Shown here: piece by piece, positions 40,230-50,719 of the stretch
Layout of the letters: every line of letters starts with the position of its first letter
Position numbering within the stretch: the stretch's first letter is position 1
Source: Sepiola atlantica
Lineage: Eukaryota > Mollusca > Cephalopoda > Sepiida > Sepiolidae
Reading direction: 5' to 3'
Length of the DNA: 64,000 nt
Assembly (NCBI GenBank): GCA_963556195.1
Contig: OY744523.1
Coordinates: 77,197,445 to 77,261,444, forward strand
Notes under the pieces: model-generated
Told to the model about the DNA's origin: nothing
Seen by the model: the letters and a program-made list of their open reading frames with translations, nothing else
The model's database searches: none
Position numbers and translations under genes: made by a program

Positions 40230-42087
40230 AGTCAGAAAAAAAAGGTCCACAAGCCTGTAGTTCTTGGAAATAAGCTACTGGAATAGGAAGCTGTATTAAA
40301 ATGAAGTATCAAAACAGCGAATCGATGGAAACGACTAGACCAACGAGTCAAAAGAGCTGGAAAAAGAAGCAGGAAATAGATCATATAATTATAAGGAAAA
40401 CATGTCATAATAGTATTTATAGAAAAGACTGAGACGAGTGTGGCCAATCAAATTACAGATACGTTTCTGCACCTAAAAATGGTACAGAGATTCACTAGCC
40501 CAAATATGACAACAGTACTCCATACATGGTCTGATAGTAGATTTGTAGAGATAGAAAATAGCCTAAGGTGTGAGAAAGTGTTTGGAGCGATAGAGAGAAC
40601 CGATTTACACAAAGCAGAAAGAGCAATGGATCTAATTTATGAACTCCAAAAGAGATTTGATGAAGGAGAAAGACCAATAAGTTTCAGAGTCGATTTTTCC
40701 TCAAGAGCAGAGCCATCCATGAGAATCTCAGGAAGAAAAGGAACACGCCTACGATTAAAAGACACGATATGAGTCTTAGCAAGATTAAACGAAACAAGCC
40801 ATTTCGTACACCAATTCAAAACTCAATCCATGTCAACCTCTAGATCCGCTGCATATTTCGACTTATCTAAAGGAGATGGTCGAGAAACAACACTAGAATA
40901 GAGAGTGGTATCATCAGCATAGATGTTAATTTTCTGAATAATATTCTCTGGAAGATAATTTATATAGAGAAGAAACAGTGTTGGGCCTAGAATAGAGCCC
41001 TCAGGAACACTAGCATTGATAGGAAAAGAGAATGAAGAGACGCTGTCCAAAGTTACTCGCAAGCTTCAATCAGAAAGAAAAGATCTACTAATGTCAAGAA
41101 CATCACCACCAATACCATAACCCTGAAGTTTGTAGGAGACCAGAATGCCACACTCTGTCTAACGCATTCGAAACATCAAACACAATGGCTCTACCCTCTC
41201 CTTAAGTATCCATAAAGCGACAGATCCACTTAGTTACGACAGTCAAAAGATCAGCAGTTGAACGAAAACCACGAAAGCCATACTGAACATCACTAAAGAG
41301 GCCCAGACTTCCAGAAAATGAACAAGCTTGCCGTTGACCAACTTTTTTTTAAATTTGCTAATAACAGAGAGAAGAATAATAGGATGATACTTAGTTGGGT
41401 CAGACCGATAACCAGCATTTTTAAAGATAGGGACAACAAAGGACTCCTTCCAACAAGAAGGGAAACAGAGATTGAATTATATAGAGAGGATAGAAGAAAG
41501 TTCAGAAGCACAGCGCTTCAGAACCACAACAAGAATTTAATCATAACCGGAGCCTTAGACTGGTCAAGATCAGAAAGAACCCTTGCAACCATCTTTGGAC
41601 TGATAATGACAGAATGAAGACACTGATCAGTTTTCAAAGGAAAATCAGGAAAAACAGCACCCGAATCATCAAGAGAAGAATTGTCAGCAAAATAACGAGC
41701 AAAGAGATCAGCCTTATCCTTAGAAGATGAAAAAACATAGAGACAATTAAAAAGAGGAGGAATAGCAGACTTGAGACTATTAATTACACTGTTGTCGATT
41801 CTCCAAAAATCACGAGAGCCAACCATTTGAGATGAGATAGAGTCACGACTCCTTTGAGAATAGCTAGACTTAGTCTCAGAGATTGCTCTCTTGCAGACAT
41901 TGCTAGCTCTTCTGTAGGATTGTCTAGAAGTCTCAGAACCATCCCAACGATACTGATTTAAGTAATGGTTACGATGGACAATGGTAGAAGCACAAACAGA
42001 TGGAAACCATGGAGAAGAATGAAGTTTGGTTTTAAACTTATAATGAGGAATAAAGGTGTCAATTCTAACAAGAAGCCAACCAGTCAG
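40230..42087 (-). pseudogene. Non-LTR retrotransposon pol, near-complete RT, minus strand
   Basis: Jockey/CR1-like polymerase reading leftward. After the endonuclease (missing), the linker shows FIPHYKFKTKLHSSPWFPSV (about 42080), SRDFWRIDNSVINSLKSAIP and SSKDKADLFARYFADNSSLD. The RT follows: DVQYGFRGFRSTADLLTVVT (about 41290), RAIVFDVSNALDRVWHSGLL, INASVPEGSILGPTLFLLYI (about 41000) and KINIYADDTTLYSSVVSRPS, with the active-site YADD at about 40915. Then come WCTKWLVSFNLAKTHIVSFN, GSLYRSKHF and a short C-terminal tail near 40230-40450. Frames are broken several times (41293-41511, 41518-41826, 40823-41062 and 40637-40819 are the longer open pieces). The catalytic Asp pair is intact. This is the best-preserved RT in the window. 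Confidence 0.8.
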
Positions 42088-42233
42088 TATGTACTAAATG
42101 CACCAACGATGCTGCAATTCATGGCGAAATTGGACAGGTACTGGACCAATATATCCTGTTGCGTGTAAATTCCTGCCTATATTTCCCTACATGGCAACTG
42201 AAGCATGCTTGGTTTATTTTTTGCCAAATTTAT

Positions 42234-42275
42234 TGGTCGGATACTTTTTAGACAGGCCTCGTATATATATATATA
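42234..42275 (-). mobile_element. Solitary mariner TIR
   Basis: GGTCGGATACTTTTTAGACA followed by GGCCTCGTATA is the same terminal inverted repeat as at 42794 and 44030 (inverted relative to 42794), and it passes into a short TA run. No transposase lies to its left, so it is the end of a deletion derivative or of an element broken by rearrangement. Position 42088-42233 may be its remnant interior. Confidence 0.7.
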
Positions 42276-42660
42276 ACAGGTTCTTTTACTGTTAAAATCC
42301 TCAATAAAAATAAAATTAAAATGTTTAAACATTCACATACACTCAACCACACCAGCAAAACACATTACAAAAATTGATATTAATATAATATAATAATATT
42401 AATGTTATTAATACTACATTAAATGGGGAATCGTTTACAATGGGTTTGTCTGTAGGTAAAGTTACTTAATTTCTGGATGCCAGATTCTACTTAAACAGAA
42501 ATATGAACTACTGAATAAGTGCAGACATCAGAACGAGTGGTGTGCAACTTACACCCAGATTAGTCGACAGAGATGTTATTTATCATATTTGCTAGATATC
42601 TGTGTAATTCGATTTAGTATAATGTTGCTATTATGCACTGTGCTTCTAGTCGTTTTACAG

Positions 42661-42703
42661 TTAGCGTTAGGGTTAGCGTTAGGGTTATGGTTAGGGTTAG
42701 TCG
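42661..42703. repeat. Telomere-like TTAGGG variants
   Basis: TTAGCG TTAGGG TTAGCG TTAGGG TTATGG TTAGGG TTAG: seven hexamers in one register, three of them exact. Confidence 0.85.
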
Positions 42704-42777
42704 TTACATTTGGAATTGTTGAAGACTGGATCCTGCTGGTTCACGTTAACTCCACCCAATATTACACATTATGATCA

Positions 42778-42795
42778 TATATATATATATATATA
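42778..42795. repeat. (TA)n, left flank of mariner
   Basis: A short TA run ending at the left TIR. Confidence 0.9.
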
Positions 42796-44062
42796 CGAGG
42801 CCTGTCTAAAATATATCCGACCTTAGGCCAGAAAAAATATTTCAGATACGTGACAGGGTTGGGACCCTAATCCGCTTTAAATATGGGCCCCTTGTGCTTG
42901 CACACACTTAGCCAAACCATCCATCGACTGCCGGAAACACCTCTGGAAGTCTTCTTTTGGAATAGTGTTCATCTCTGCTGTTGCGTTCTGCATCATCTCT
43001 TCTCTAGTCTCAACACCGGAACCTTTAAGTGGCGTCTTCAATTTTCGAAACAACAAGGAGCCATGTCTAGAGAGTAGGAAGGTTGGCGAACAACTGGAAT
43101 TCCATGTTTGGTCAAGAAATGTTGGATCAATTGGGATGAATGTGTGTGGGCGTTGTCATGATGCAGTGGCCAGGTTTTTGCCATCCATATGTTTGGTCTT
43201 TTGAGCTAAACTGTTTCACAGAGACGCCGGAGAACATCTTGATCGTATTCTTTTGTCACTGTTTGTCCTTCCGGTGCGTATTTTTGATGCACAATTCCAC
43301 GGATATCAAAGAAGACAGTCAGCATCACCTTGATTTTGCTTCGCACCTGTCACGCTTTTTGGGCTTTGGAGACTCGGGAGGCTTCCATTGCAACAACTGT
43401 TTTTTTGTTTATGGTTCATACCCGTACACCCATGACTCATTTCCAGTTATCATGGTGTTAAGAAACCCAGGATCAGTGTTGGCGGTATCCAGAAGGTCTT
43501 GTGCAACTGTAAAACAGAGGTCCTTTTGTTCCTGCTACAACAACTTGGGCACAGATTTCGCAGCCACTCTGTGCATGTTCAAATCATCACACAAAATTGC
43601 ATGTGCGGAATCTTTACTGACTCCGACCTCTTAGGCGATCTCTCGCACAGTTGAATGACGATCTTCCATCACCAAATTTTGCACCCTCTCAACAACAGCT
43701 GCACTCTGATGTGTGAGCATTTTTGAATCACTCCTTAATTTGTGTTACACCCATCGCATCTTCTCCAAACATCTGTTGAATTGTTTTGCTTTGAGAATCA
43801 CCAAGCTTTTGACAAAATTTGATGTAGTACCTTTATTCAACACGTTCAGTCATCTTGAGAGAATCGGTAATCCGATGAACATGTTGTGTAGCACCTCACT
43901 CAGCGACCGACAGGCAGTGACTAACGCGCAGGAAGGTGGTGATAAAAATCACACATGCACATGAAGTTGTCTTCCTTCACTGTGTAGAGTGGAGCCGCCC
44001 CATCGTTTCTATTTTGTATGGAAAAAATAAAGGTCGGATACTTTGTAGACATTCCTCATGTA
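42794..44062 (-). mobile_element. Full-length mariner, inactive
   Basis: 1.27 kb, flanked by TA repeats. The TIRs are 42794-42824 (TACGAGGCCTGTCTAAAATA...) and 44030-44062, inverted copies with about 80% identity. The minus-strand transposase starts at about 43853 with MTERVE, then RYYIKFCQKLGDSQSKTIQQ, the HTH_48-like N-terminus of these proteins, and AMGVTQIKE. The core shows MITGNESWVYGYEP, SKVMLTVFFDIRGIVHQKYA-like words (residues adapted by frame), LHHDNAHTHSS and PSYSLDMAPCCF. Against the mariner triad the first Asp is Asn (TGNES), the second Asp is kept (HHDN) and the third is Cys (APCCF), so it is catalytically dead in addition to its stops. The long plus-strand frame 43140-43634 is a shadow. 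Confidence 0.9.
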
Positions 44063-44075
44063 TATATATATATAC

Positions 44076-44139
<64 letters not shown>
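44060..44139. repeat. (TA)n array, right flank of mariner
   Basis: TATATACATATATATACA, then about 30 TA units. Confidence 0.95.
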
Positions 44140-44142
<3 letters not shown>

Positions 44143-44560
44143 AAATCATAAAATTTAAAAAGCAAATCAATTAATTAAATAAAAAACAAGAATTTATAGT
44201 TAAATGCAGATATATAAACAAATATGTGCTTTGCTATTTAAGCCACAATTACATAAATAAAAAAACACTTGTGTGGTTAACTTTTGGAAAATACTTGGAT
44301 TAGTATATATGAATAAACAAAACGCATGAATCATATTATGTGTATATCTACTGTTTGTTCTTTCTGCTGATGAATAATAACTAATATTGTATATAATGCC
44401 ACCAAACACATCAACAGCAACGAATAAAGAAAAGTTGTATATAAATGCTAAAAAATACCATAAAGACCAGGTACACCTACTATATGATGACCCTGAGAAA
44501 CGCTGCATACAAAAACAGTAAAACTCTGTCTAAATGTGTATCGGGCCCAAAAAAAACCCA
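44140..44560. other. Anonymous AT-rich sequence
   Basis: No feature recognised. Confidence 0.4.
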
Positions 44561-44561
44561 G

Positions 44562-45172
44562 AAATATTACAAGCCGTCTTCTATAGCATAATGAAATATT
44601 CTAGGCCCCACCTATTGAGTTCTCTTGACGTTCTGCTTCTATGGCTGCTGAATTTAGACGTTAATTTACTCTCCCATATCCATTGGTACACTCTCAGACT
44701 ACTGAGTCAAATATGACTTTCGTATTGGGGGACGAGTCGTATAACCGGCAGGGATTGTCTCCTCCCATACTGATGATTGCAGGTTTGAAATGGGTTAATT
44801 TAGAAAATATTATTTATAAATAATTATTAAAATCTCTTGCTAGATCAAACATTTTAAGTATGTTTACAACAGGCCGTTATTTATAGCATACTACAATACT
44901 TTAGGCCCCGTCTATTGAGTTTTGTTGACGGCCTACTCATATGGCCGCTGAATTTGCCATTTAGACGTTAATTTACTCTCCCATTTCTATTGCAATGCGT
45001 AGTGGACACATTGTTACGAACTCCAACTACTAAGTCAAATACGACTTTCGTATTGGGGTTCGAATCGTTTGACCGGCATGGATTGTCTCCTCCTATACTG
45101 ATGATTGCAGGTTTAACATGAAACGCATGAGTTAATGGGTTAATTTAAAAATATCATTTATAAATAATTATA
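44562..45172 (+). repeat. SINE-like unit present as two direct copies
   Basis: Copy 1 (44562-44831) and copy 2 (44867-45172) share, in order, CCGTCTTCTATAGCATA or CCGTTATTTATAGCATA, TAGGCCCC..CTATTGAGTT, TTTAGACGTTAATTTACTCT, TACGACTTTCGTATTGGGG, TTGTCTCCTCC, ATACTGATGATTGCAGGTTT and ATTTATAAATAATTAT. Copy 2 has two extra segments. GGGGTTCGAATCG in copy 2 is a good Pol III B box, degraded in copy 1. A dimeric or tandemly duplicated tRNA-derived SINE is the likely reading. Confidence 0.7.
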
Positions 45173-45192
45173 TATACATATATATATACATA

Positions 45193-45256
<64 letters not shown>
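45173..45256. repeat. (TA)n array, left of foldback
   Basis: TATACATA variants, then about 32 TA units. Confidence 0.95.
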
Positions 45257-45258
<2 letters not shown>

Positions 45259-45283
45259 GCGTGTATTTTGGCAGCATTTTCTA

Positions 45284-45710
45284 ATTTATGCAAACATTGT
45301 AAAAAATAAGAGAATTCGTTTGTTTAATTATACTATTTTTATTTCTTCAATTTTCTGATGGTCTTTTTTGCATTAAAATCAAAAATATATATAAATGTTT
45401 CATAAGTTTCACAGGTTTCACGAATGTTTTCGATTCTTCGTCGAATCATCCTCAGGTGTCTAAGGCAAATGAACAAAAAAACTGGAGAAAAAAGAGAATT
45501 TGTTTAAAAGACAGCGGGGAAACGCGCTGAGAACGTTCTCTGTGCGTTTCTTCACTATTTTGTTCATTCGCTTTTGACACATGAGGATGATTCGACGAAG
45601 AATTAAAAACGTTCGTGAAACCTGTGAAATCTGTGAAACCTGTGGAACATTTTTTTTTTATGTTAATACAAAAAAGACTATCAGAAAAATTGAAAAAAAT
45701 AAAAAATGTT

Positions 45711-45716
<6 letters not shown>
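45284..45716. repeat. Foldback between two (TA)n arrays
   Basis: The left half, about 45284-45475, is the reverse complement of the right half, about 45553-45716. Shared blocks are GCAAACATT, TTCAATTTTCTGATGGTCTT, TTTCACAGGTTTCACGAA, CGATTCTTCGTCGAATCATC and ATTTGTTCATT-type words. The loop is about 75 bases and includes GCGGGGAAACGCGC. It begins and ends at (TA)n arrays. No coding capacity; frames through it are artefacts. Confidence 0.85.

Positions 45717-45771
<55 letters not shown>
45712..45771. repeat. (TA)n array, right of foldback
   Basis: About 28 TA units. Confidence 0.95.
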
Positions 45772-45772
<1 letters not shown>

Positions 45773-45774
45773 AT

Positions 45775-46595
45775 CAAATATAAACCAAAGTAAAAACTTT
45801 TAGTAGATCGTACCTATAGTGAAGAGGATTAGCTCAATATACGAGATAGAGCATTGTAGAGATAGAAGAAAAAAGAGTGATAAATATGCGACGATTGTCC
45901 AAATTTATTTCAAATTTCAATTGTTCAATGCAAGGTGTATTCAGTAATAAACTAGTGTTTATTATGCTTTTCCTTAAGCCAAGGCTTTTCAAAGATCGAA
46001 ATCTTATCATCAGAGGAGAAATACAGATGGATAAGTTGGTTTTCGAAAAAAACAAAGTTCAAATATTTGAAAAATATGAAAATTATTATTAAAGGAATTT
46101 TTGTTAAAAAAACGCAGTGAATGAAAAGAAAAATTCCGTGAAAAATATATGCAGATTGTCCGGGTTGTAAATTTCCGTTGAAAAGAAGTCAAATGAATTG
46201 TAGAATGTGAAGAAAACTCTTTGCGTGGGAGCAGTGTGGAGAAAGTGCTCAAAATATAGGTGAGTCAAGACGCACTTAAAGGGGATTGAAAGGGAGAAAT
46301 TGGCCATTTTTATATACTTCCAGGACCAAATAAGACAAATGATATCTCGTTCCAGGTTTAAATCCAAATGAAACAAAAAGGCAATATTGTTAAAGATTTG
46401 GGGTTAGGGGGAGGGTTTATGAGGTACGGGATTGTTTAAATAGCCGCTTTGAGAGTTGGGAGGAAATAAAAAAAGAAGGCAAAGGAACAGGAGGAAAGCT
46501 GGTATGGGGATGAAGTTAAAGTGACAGGGTGGTTGAGGGTGTGGGCGAGCGGTAGGATATATGTTTTGGAGGGTGGGATTAATCTGAAGCTGGAT
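45775..46595. other. Anonymous sequence
   Basis: Overlapping frames of 70-96 codons on both strands have no recognisable motif. Positions 46400-46600 are purine/G-rich. Nothing supported. Confidence 0.35.
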
Positions 46596-46599
46596 AGGA

Positions 46600-46908
46600 G
46601 TGTCGAGATTGTATTCTAAAAAAAATACACAAGATAGACAACGAACTAGCACCACGATACCCAAGAAACCTAAGAAATATGTAAATAGACACACTAAAAC
46701 TATTAATATAGTTAAAACGGCTAACCCTCACGAACACAGTGAAAATAAAAATAAAAAAATTAGAAGAAAGGATAATATTTGGTTTAACCCACCCTATAAT
46801 TGCAATGTAAAAACTAATATAGCTAAGGAATTCTTCAAAGTTTTAGATAACTCGTTCAAACACCCACATAAATATAGCACTATTTTAAATAAGATTTTGT
46901 TCTTATAG
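46600..46908 (+). pseudogene. Penelope-like element fragment (RT to GIY-YIG linker)
   Basis: A 102-codon frame ends with RRKDNIWFNPPYNCNVKTNI, AKEFFKVLDNSFKHPHKYST and ILNK. 'R.I.WFNPP.S..V.TNI...F..L...F...H.....FN' is the conserved block between the reverse transcriptase and the GIY-YIG nuclease of Penelope-like elements. It precedes, in element order, the segment preserved at 22395-22860, but the two are separate insertions 24 kb apart. The first 50 residues are low-complexity Lys/Asn/Thr. Truncated on both sides. Confidence 0.6.
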
Positions 46909-46909
46909 A

Positions 46910-47235
46910 CGTCTAAGTAGTTGTAATTAGCAAACGGCAAACGCATAATTTATAATCATCGAACATCATGCAGAATTTTCCCACTACTGTTTTACACGTT
47001 CTTTGTTTAACTTTGCTCCTAAGTCTGTCGGATCTATTGTGTTCATCTAATCTCTAATATTGTTGAGTAAGTTATAAAGCTGTAATTCTTCATAAGCTAT
47101 GTATACAAATAGAGACTTGTGTTCAATTAACCGTATATAATAAAAAAAGTTGACAATATGTGTTATGGTTCGGCGTAAAATAACCCAGAGAATGTTTATT
47201 CGCTGTTAAGCTGACAAATCAGACGAAAAAAAACA
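46910..47235. other. Anonymous AT-rich sequence
   Basis: No feature recognised. Confidence 0.35.
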
Positions 47236-47239
47236 TTCT

Positions 47240-47300
47240 TCGAGTTCCTATTTACTTGCCTCCCCACGAAAGCAAAGTTAGACACAAATTTGTTTTTTTT
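47240..47300 (-). repeat. Dispersed 'GGGGAGGCAAGTAAATAG' repeat, partial copy
   Basis: The minus strand reads TTTGTGTCTAACTTTGCTTT, then CGTGGGGAGGCAAGTAAATA. It is the 3' half of the family at 38355-38455. Confidence 0.55.
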
Positions 47301-47304
47301 ATGT

Positions 47305-48085
47305 GGGAAAATTTCATATAATAGATGGCTACATTGTTCATATATTTCAAATTTCCTTCACTAATTCAACATTACTTAATTGTTATTTGCATGGAACCTA
47401 GGAGGACGAAAAAATGCCCCCAAAATTTAGAAAAACTGCAAATATTAAAAGTACACTCATTCCTCGAAAATGGAAAACAAGTTGTTGTTAATGGTTGTTT
47501 ACATGATTCACGTAGTAGTGGCAGCAGAAGATGATGCGCATTCTTTCATGTCTATGTAAGAAAGAAATATTTGCATTCTATTACCTGTCCGAAATCAATA
47601 CACCGATTATTGAACTCCATTTCATTTTTATCGTGTTCACTTTCATTTAACGCTAATAAATATCGAATTTTCACCACAGAATCCAGCATTTGTTTTAGAT
47701 TAAATCGTGTAATTGCAGTTGGATTCTATATTGATACAAATGTGCCGTTAATGGATACACAGATATGATATATTGGTTCATATGCACTTGTGGCCACCTT
47801 AATTAGTGGTTTATAATTCTTATCTTATTTGGATGAACATTGTTATCCGAGTCACATTTTTAAGAGCTTATAATTTGTGTTTACTTAGCGATTTGTGATT
47901 TATTTGCGTTACGCATAGAATGTAAAATTATTAGCAAGTAACTACATGAGAATAAAATTAATAGATTGAACAAACAAAAGAGAACAAAGAAAACATTATT
48001 AAACGAAAACGACGAAGGAGAAGAACAGACGAAAGTAGCATTTACCAACATTAACATTTAACAAAACAATTTATTTTTGGATAAA
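47305..48085. other. Anonymous AT-rich sequence
   Basis: Two frames of 65-69 codons (47325-47534, 47571-47768) lack motifs. Confidence 0.35.
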
Positions 48086-48091
48086 AAAACG

Positions 48092-48142
48092 AGCTTGTTA
48101 CACGCGTGAAATGTTCAGTTTGTTACACGAGTGAAATTTTCG
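48092..48142. repeat. 25-bp tandem duplication
   Basis: CTTGTTACACGCGTGAAATG and TTTGTTACACGAGTGAAATT occur about 25 bases apart. Confidence 0.65.
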
Positions 48143-48349
48143 CTGGAAAGTTCGTGTTTGTATGAATGCGTATATGCTAGCGTGATTGGTGTAAAATTGT
48201 GTATGTATATTTGTGGCAATTGTAATGTGTGAGTGTTTGAAGAATAGTTCGTTATTTGTGGTAGAAATTAAAATTGGTTACTTACTTTTTTACTTTTGCC
48301 TCCCCCTTCCCGTTATCGCCTGAAACAAAAGGGGAAAAGAGAGAGAAAA

Positions 48350-48490
48350 GAGAGTTCGCGACTTGTTACTTCTTCTTTTATAAGGGGTCAAATATCGCGT
48401 TGTCAAACTGGCGTGTCGGTCTCTGATTGGCCGGAGTTTCCGACCAATGTGTTTTTATGAGATATCTTCTTCTTCTACGTCAGAGACAAA
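48350..48490 (+). promoter_or_regulatory. Candidate promoter: CpG-bearing patch with paired CCAAT boxes
   Basis: In AT-rich surroundings this patch contains several CpGs, a TATA-like TTTATAAGGGG at 48376, an inverted CCAAT (GATTGG) at 48425, a direct CCAAT at 48444 and a CRE-like TACGTCAG at 48476. About 200 bases downstream, an ATG at 48687 opens MLNNNGKTSAKVNDLSNSNG with a weak possible splice donor (AAA|GTAAAT) at 48719. No transcript evidence is visible. It could equally be an old LTR. Confidence 0.3.
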
Positions 48491-48739
48491 GAAAGGGTTG
48501 ATCAACACAGAAAGAAAAGAAGTCGCAATAAATATCCGCTTGCCCCGTAGTAGCTTTTGCTACACACTCTCTATTGCTACTTTCTATTTACTGTTACAGA
48601 TTCACTCACTCAAAAGAATGTTTTTAATAATGTATTACTCCTATGTTTTCTAACAATAAAAAGGATAGTGGGTTCTAAAGAAGAAAATGTTGAACAACAA
48701 CGGAAAGACGTCGGCGAAAGTAAATGATTTGTCCAATTC

Positions 48740-48960
48740 AAATGGATTTAGTCGACTATTATACGAAATTGCTTACTTTATATTCCACCAGCGTCCAATG
48801 GTACTTAATTACTACAATTTGATACACTATTTTCTTTTTCCATCTTTTATATATGTATGAATATTATCGAATAAGTATTAAATAATAATTAAATATATTC
48901 CGAATATTAATATTGAAGCAAGTGTACTTATATGTAATATGTAGATGCACACACACTAGG
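48740..48960. other. Anonymous AT-rich sequence
   Basis: No feature recognised. Confidence 0.35.
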
Positions 48961-48962
48961 TT

Positions 48963-48965
<3 letters not shown>

Positions 48966-49048
<83 letters not shown>
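48966..49048. repeat. (TA)n array, interrupted once
   Basis: Two TA runs separated by TGAA at about 49012. Confidence 0.95.
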
Positions 49049-49049
<1 letters not shown>

Positions 49050-49050
<1 letters not shown>

Positions 49051-49675
49051 TTTTACTTCAGTTGAAGTTCTTATGAATCAAAGAGACACTTCCTGGGGCT
49101 AACACTTGATCTTTATATGAGATACATAGATATTCGAATATTCCATTAATGTTTTCCTTTGCCTTTCAAACATTGAGTTAGTAAAGAAGTTAAGAATATT
49201 AATTTTCCTCTCCAATTGACCTGTGAACTATGTTATAGTTTATCGTTATTGTGGTCACTTGGTCGTACCGGATTCTAGGACAAGAATTCATCGAGTCTGG
49301 TGGAGTATCCAGCTAAGTGATGTTACTTGAGGTAACATTACTTGGAAAAGGTATATCATTCCTCGTATGAACCAGTGTATAACCGTTTCGAGGGGGTCGT
49401 ATTTGTGCTTCGAATACTATGTTATTTTGAATATTTGATCAGGATTTACTTGTTGGCTGAAGTATCATTATGTCAGGTTATCCTGACAAACCCTTTTACA
49501 GAGAGACCGAAGACATTCGAGGATGCTGTCTAGTAGGTAATTCCAACTCTCTATATGTATGTGTATGTGTGTGTTGAATCGACCTACGAGAAAAGCAACA
49601 CTAATAGAATACATAAATTTGTGACTTAGTGTTTTTGAATTAGTTTCGGTCCGCCCGTTATTGGACATTTCGAAG
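49050..49675. other. Anonymous sequence between (TA)n arrays
   Basis: A short palindrome, ACTTGAGGTAACATTACTTGG-like, is seen near 49325. Nothing else recognised. Confidence 0.35.
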
Positions 49676-49678
49676 CAA

Positions 49679-49679
<1 letters not shown>

Positions 49680-49732
<53 letters not shown>
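49680..49732. repeat. (TA)n array
   Basis: About 26 TA units. Confidence 0.95.
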
Positions 49733-49734
<2 letters not shown>

Positions 49735-49735
<1 letters not shown>

Positions 49736-50300
49736 TTTCTTAAATTTTATTGGGTACTGAGAATTTTCGGCGATCCTATCACCTTTTTCAGTCCAGAATG
49801 AAATGAGCGCTAATTTAAGCTCTTTTAAGGTTACTTTTCTCGCTTATAATTATTGTTTTCGGTAGAAAAGTATACATTAACTTCAAACGCATGATTTTCT
49901 TCAAAACGCGTCTATTTCCCCGAAAATTGTACATGCGTTTCAAACATTTAAGTAATTTCCAGTGTGTTGATTGCGGGAAGCGGTTGAAAAATATTGTAAT
50001 GATGTCGTATTTCTATGTCTGAGTTAAGGTTGTTAGTGTGTGTTAAATTTGTCTTTCCATTTAGTTTCGTTTCTCTGCGTTGTGGGGAACTAAAGTTTGT
50101 ATATCATAGAATACAGTGTAAGGTTTTATGTTTGTTAAAACTTAGACGAAACTGGGAGCCTGTCTCCCATTACACCTCCCCCTCCCTTTATTACAATTCG
50201 TGCAAATATGTAGTGTATGACGGTGAGACGATAGCAAGTGAGGTTAGGGCGTTAGATGTTTTATTGAGAGTTGGGTAAAGTAATGAAGCAATCCGTGACT
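49735..50300. other. Anonymous sequence
   Basis: An 87-codon plus frame (50015-50278) has no recognised motif. Confidence 0.35.
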
Positions 50301-50324
50301 AAATATCTACAAACTTAGTAACGA

Positions 50325-50710
50325 TGTTTGTTGCATGTATAGTTGTATCAGTGATTAACGGATTGCGGTTTGCCATTGGTTGATGTGAGGAGTGACGATA
50401 CAACACTAATATAAGACAGTTTCTATAGCAACTACCTCCTCAAAGTCATCAAATTAGCCGTACAAAAGCCGCAACACTAAACAGACAGAAGCTCTTGAAA
50501 AACAAAACAAAAAAGCTACAACAGAATCAGTTAGAAAGCAAACATCAAATCAACCGTCACTCTTCACAGCAACCAACAGCAAATCACCGAGGCAACTAGT
50601 GATTAATATTCCTGTGGTCTAAATGGGGAGAAAATCGTAAACAACATATCTCACACAGAGCCATTTATCCAGAGAGCAGTTGTCTACATCTCTGTAGGAA
50701 CATGTGGTTA
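50325..50710 (+). promoter_or_regulatory. Promoter-like stretch (possible solo LTR)
   Basis: GCCATTGGTTG (inverted CCAAT) at 50374 is followed by a TATA-like AATATAAGAC at 50410. A GC-moderate, A/C-rich segment rich in AACA and CAACA words follows, ending near CTCTGTAGGAACATGTGG at 50700. Spacing and strand asymmetry suggest an LTR or transcript leader. No second LTR, primer-binding site or target duplication was found. Confidence 0.25.
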
Positions 50711-50719
50711 ATTTTTATA

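Noticed and set aside
43140..43634. 164-codon plus-strand frame, the longest in the window
   Set aside because: It is antisense to the mariner transposase, whose motifs are readable on the minus strand between recognisable TIRs.
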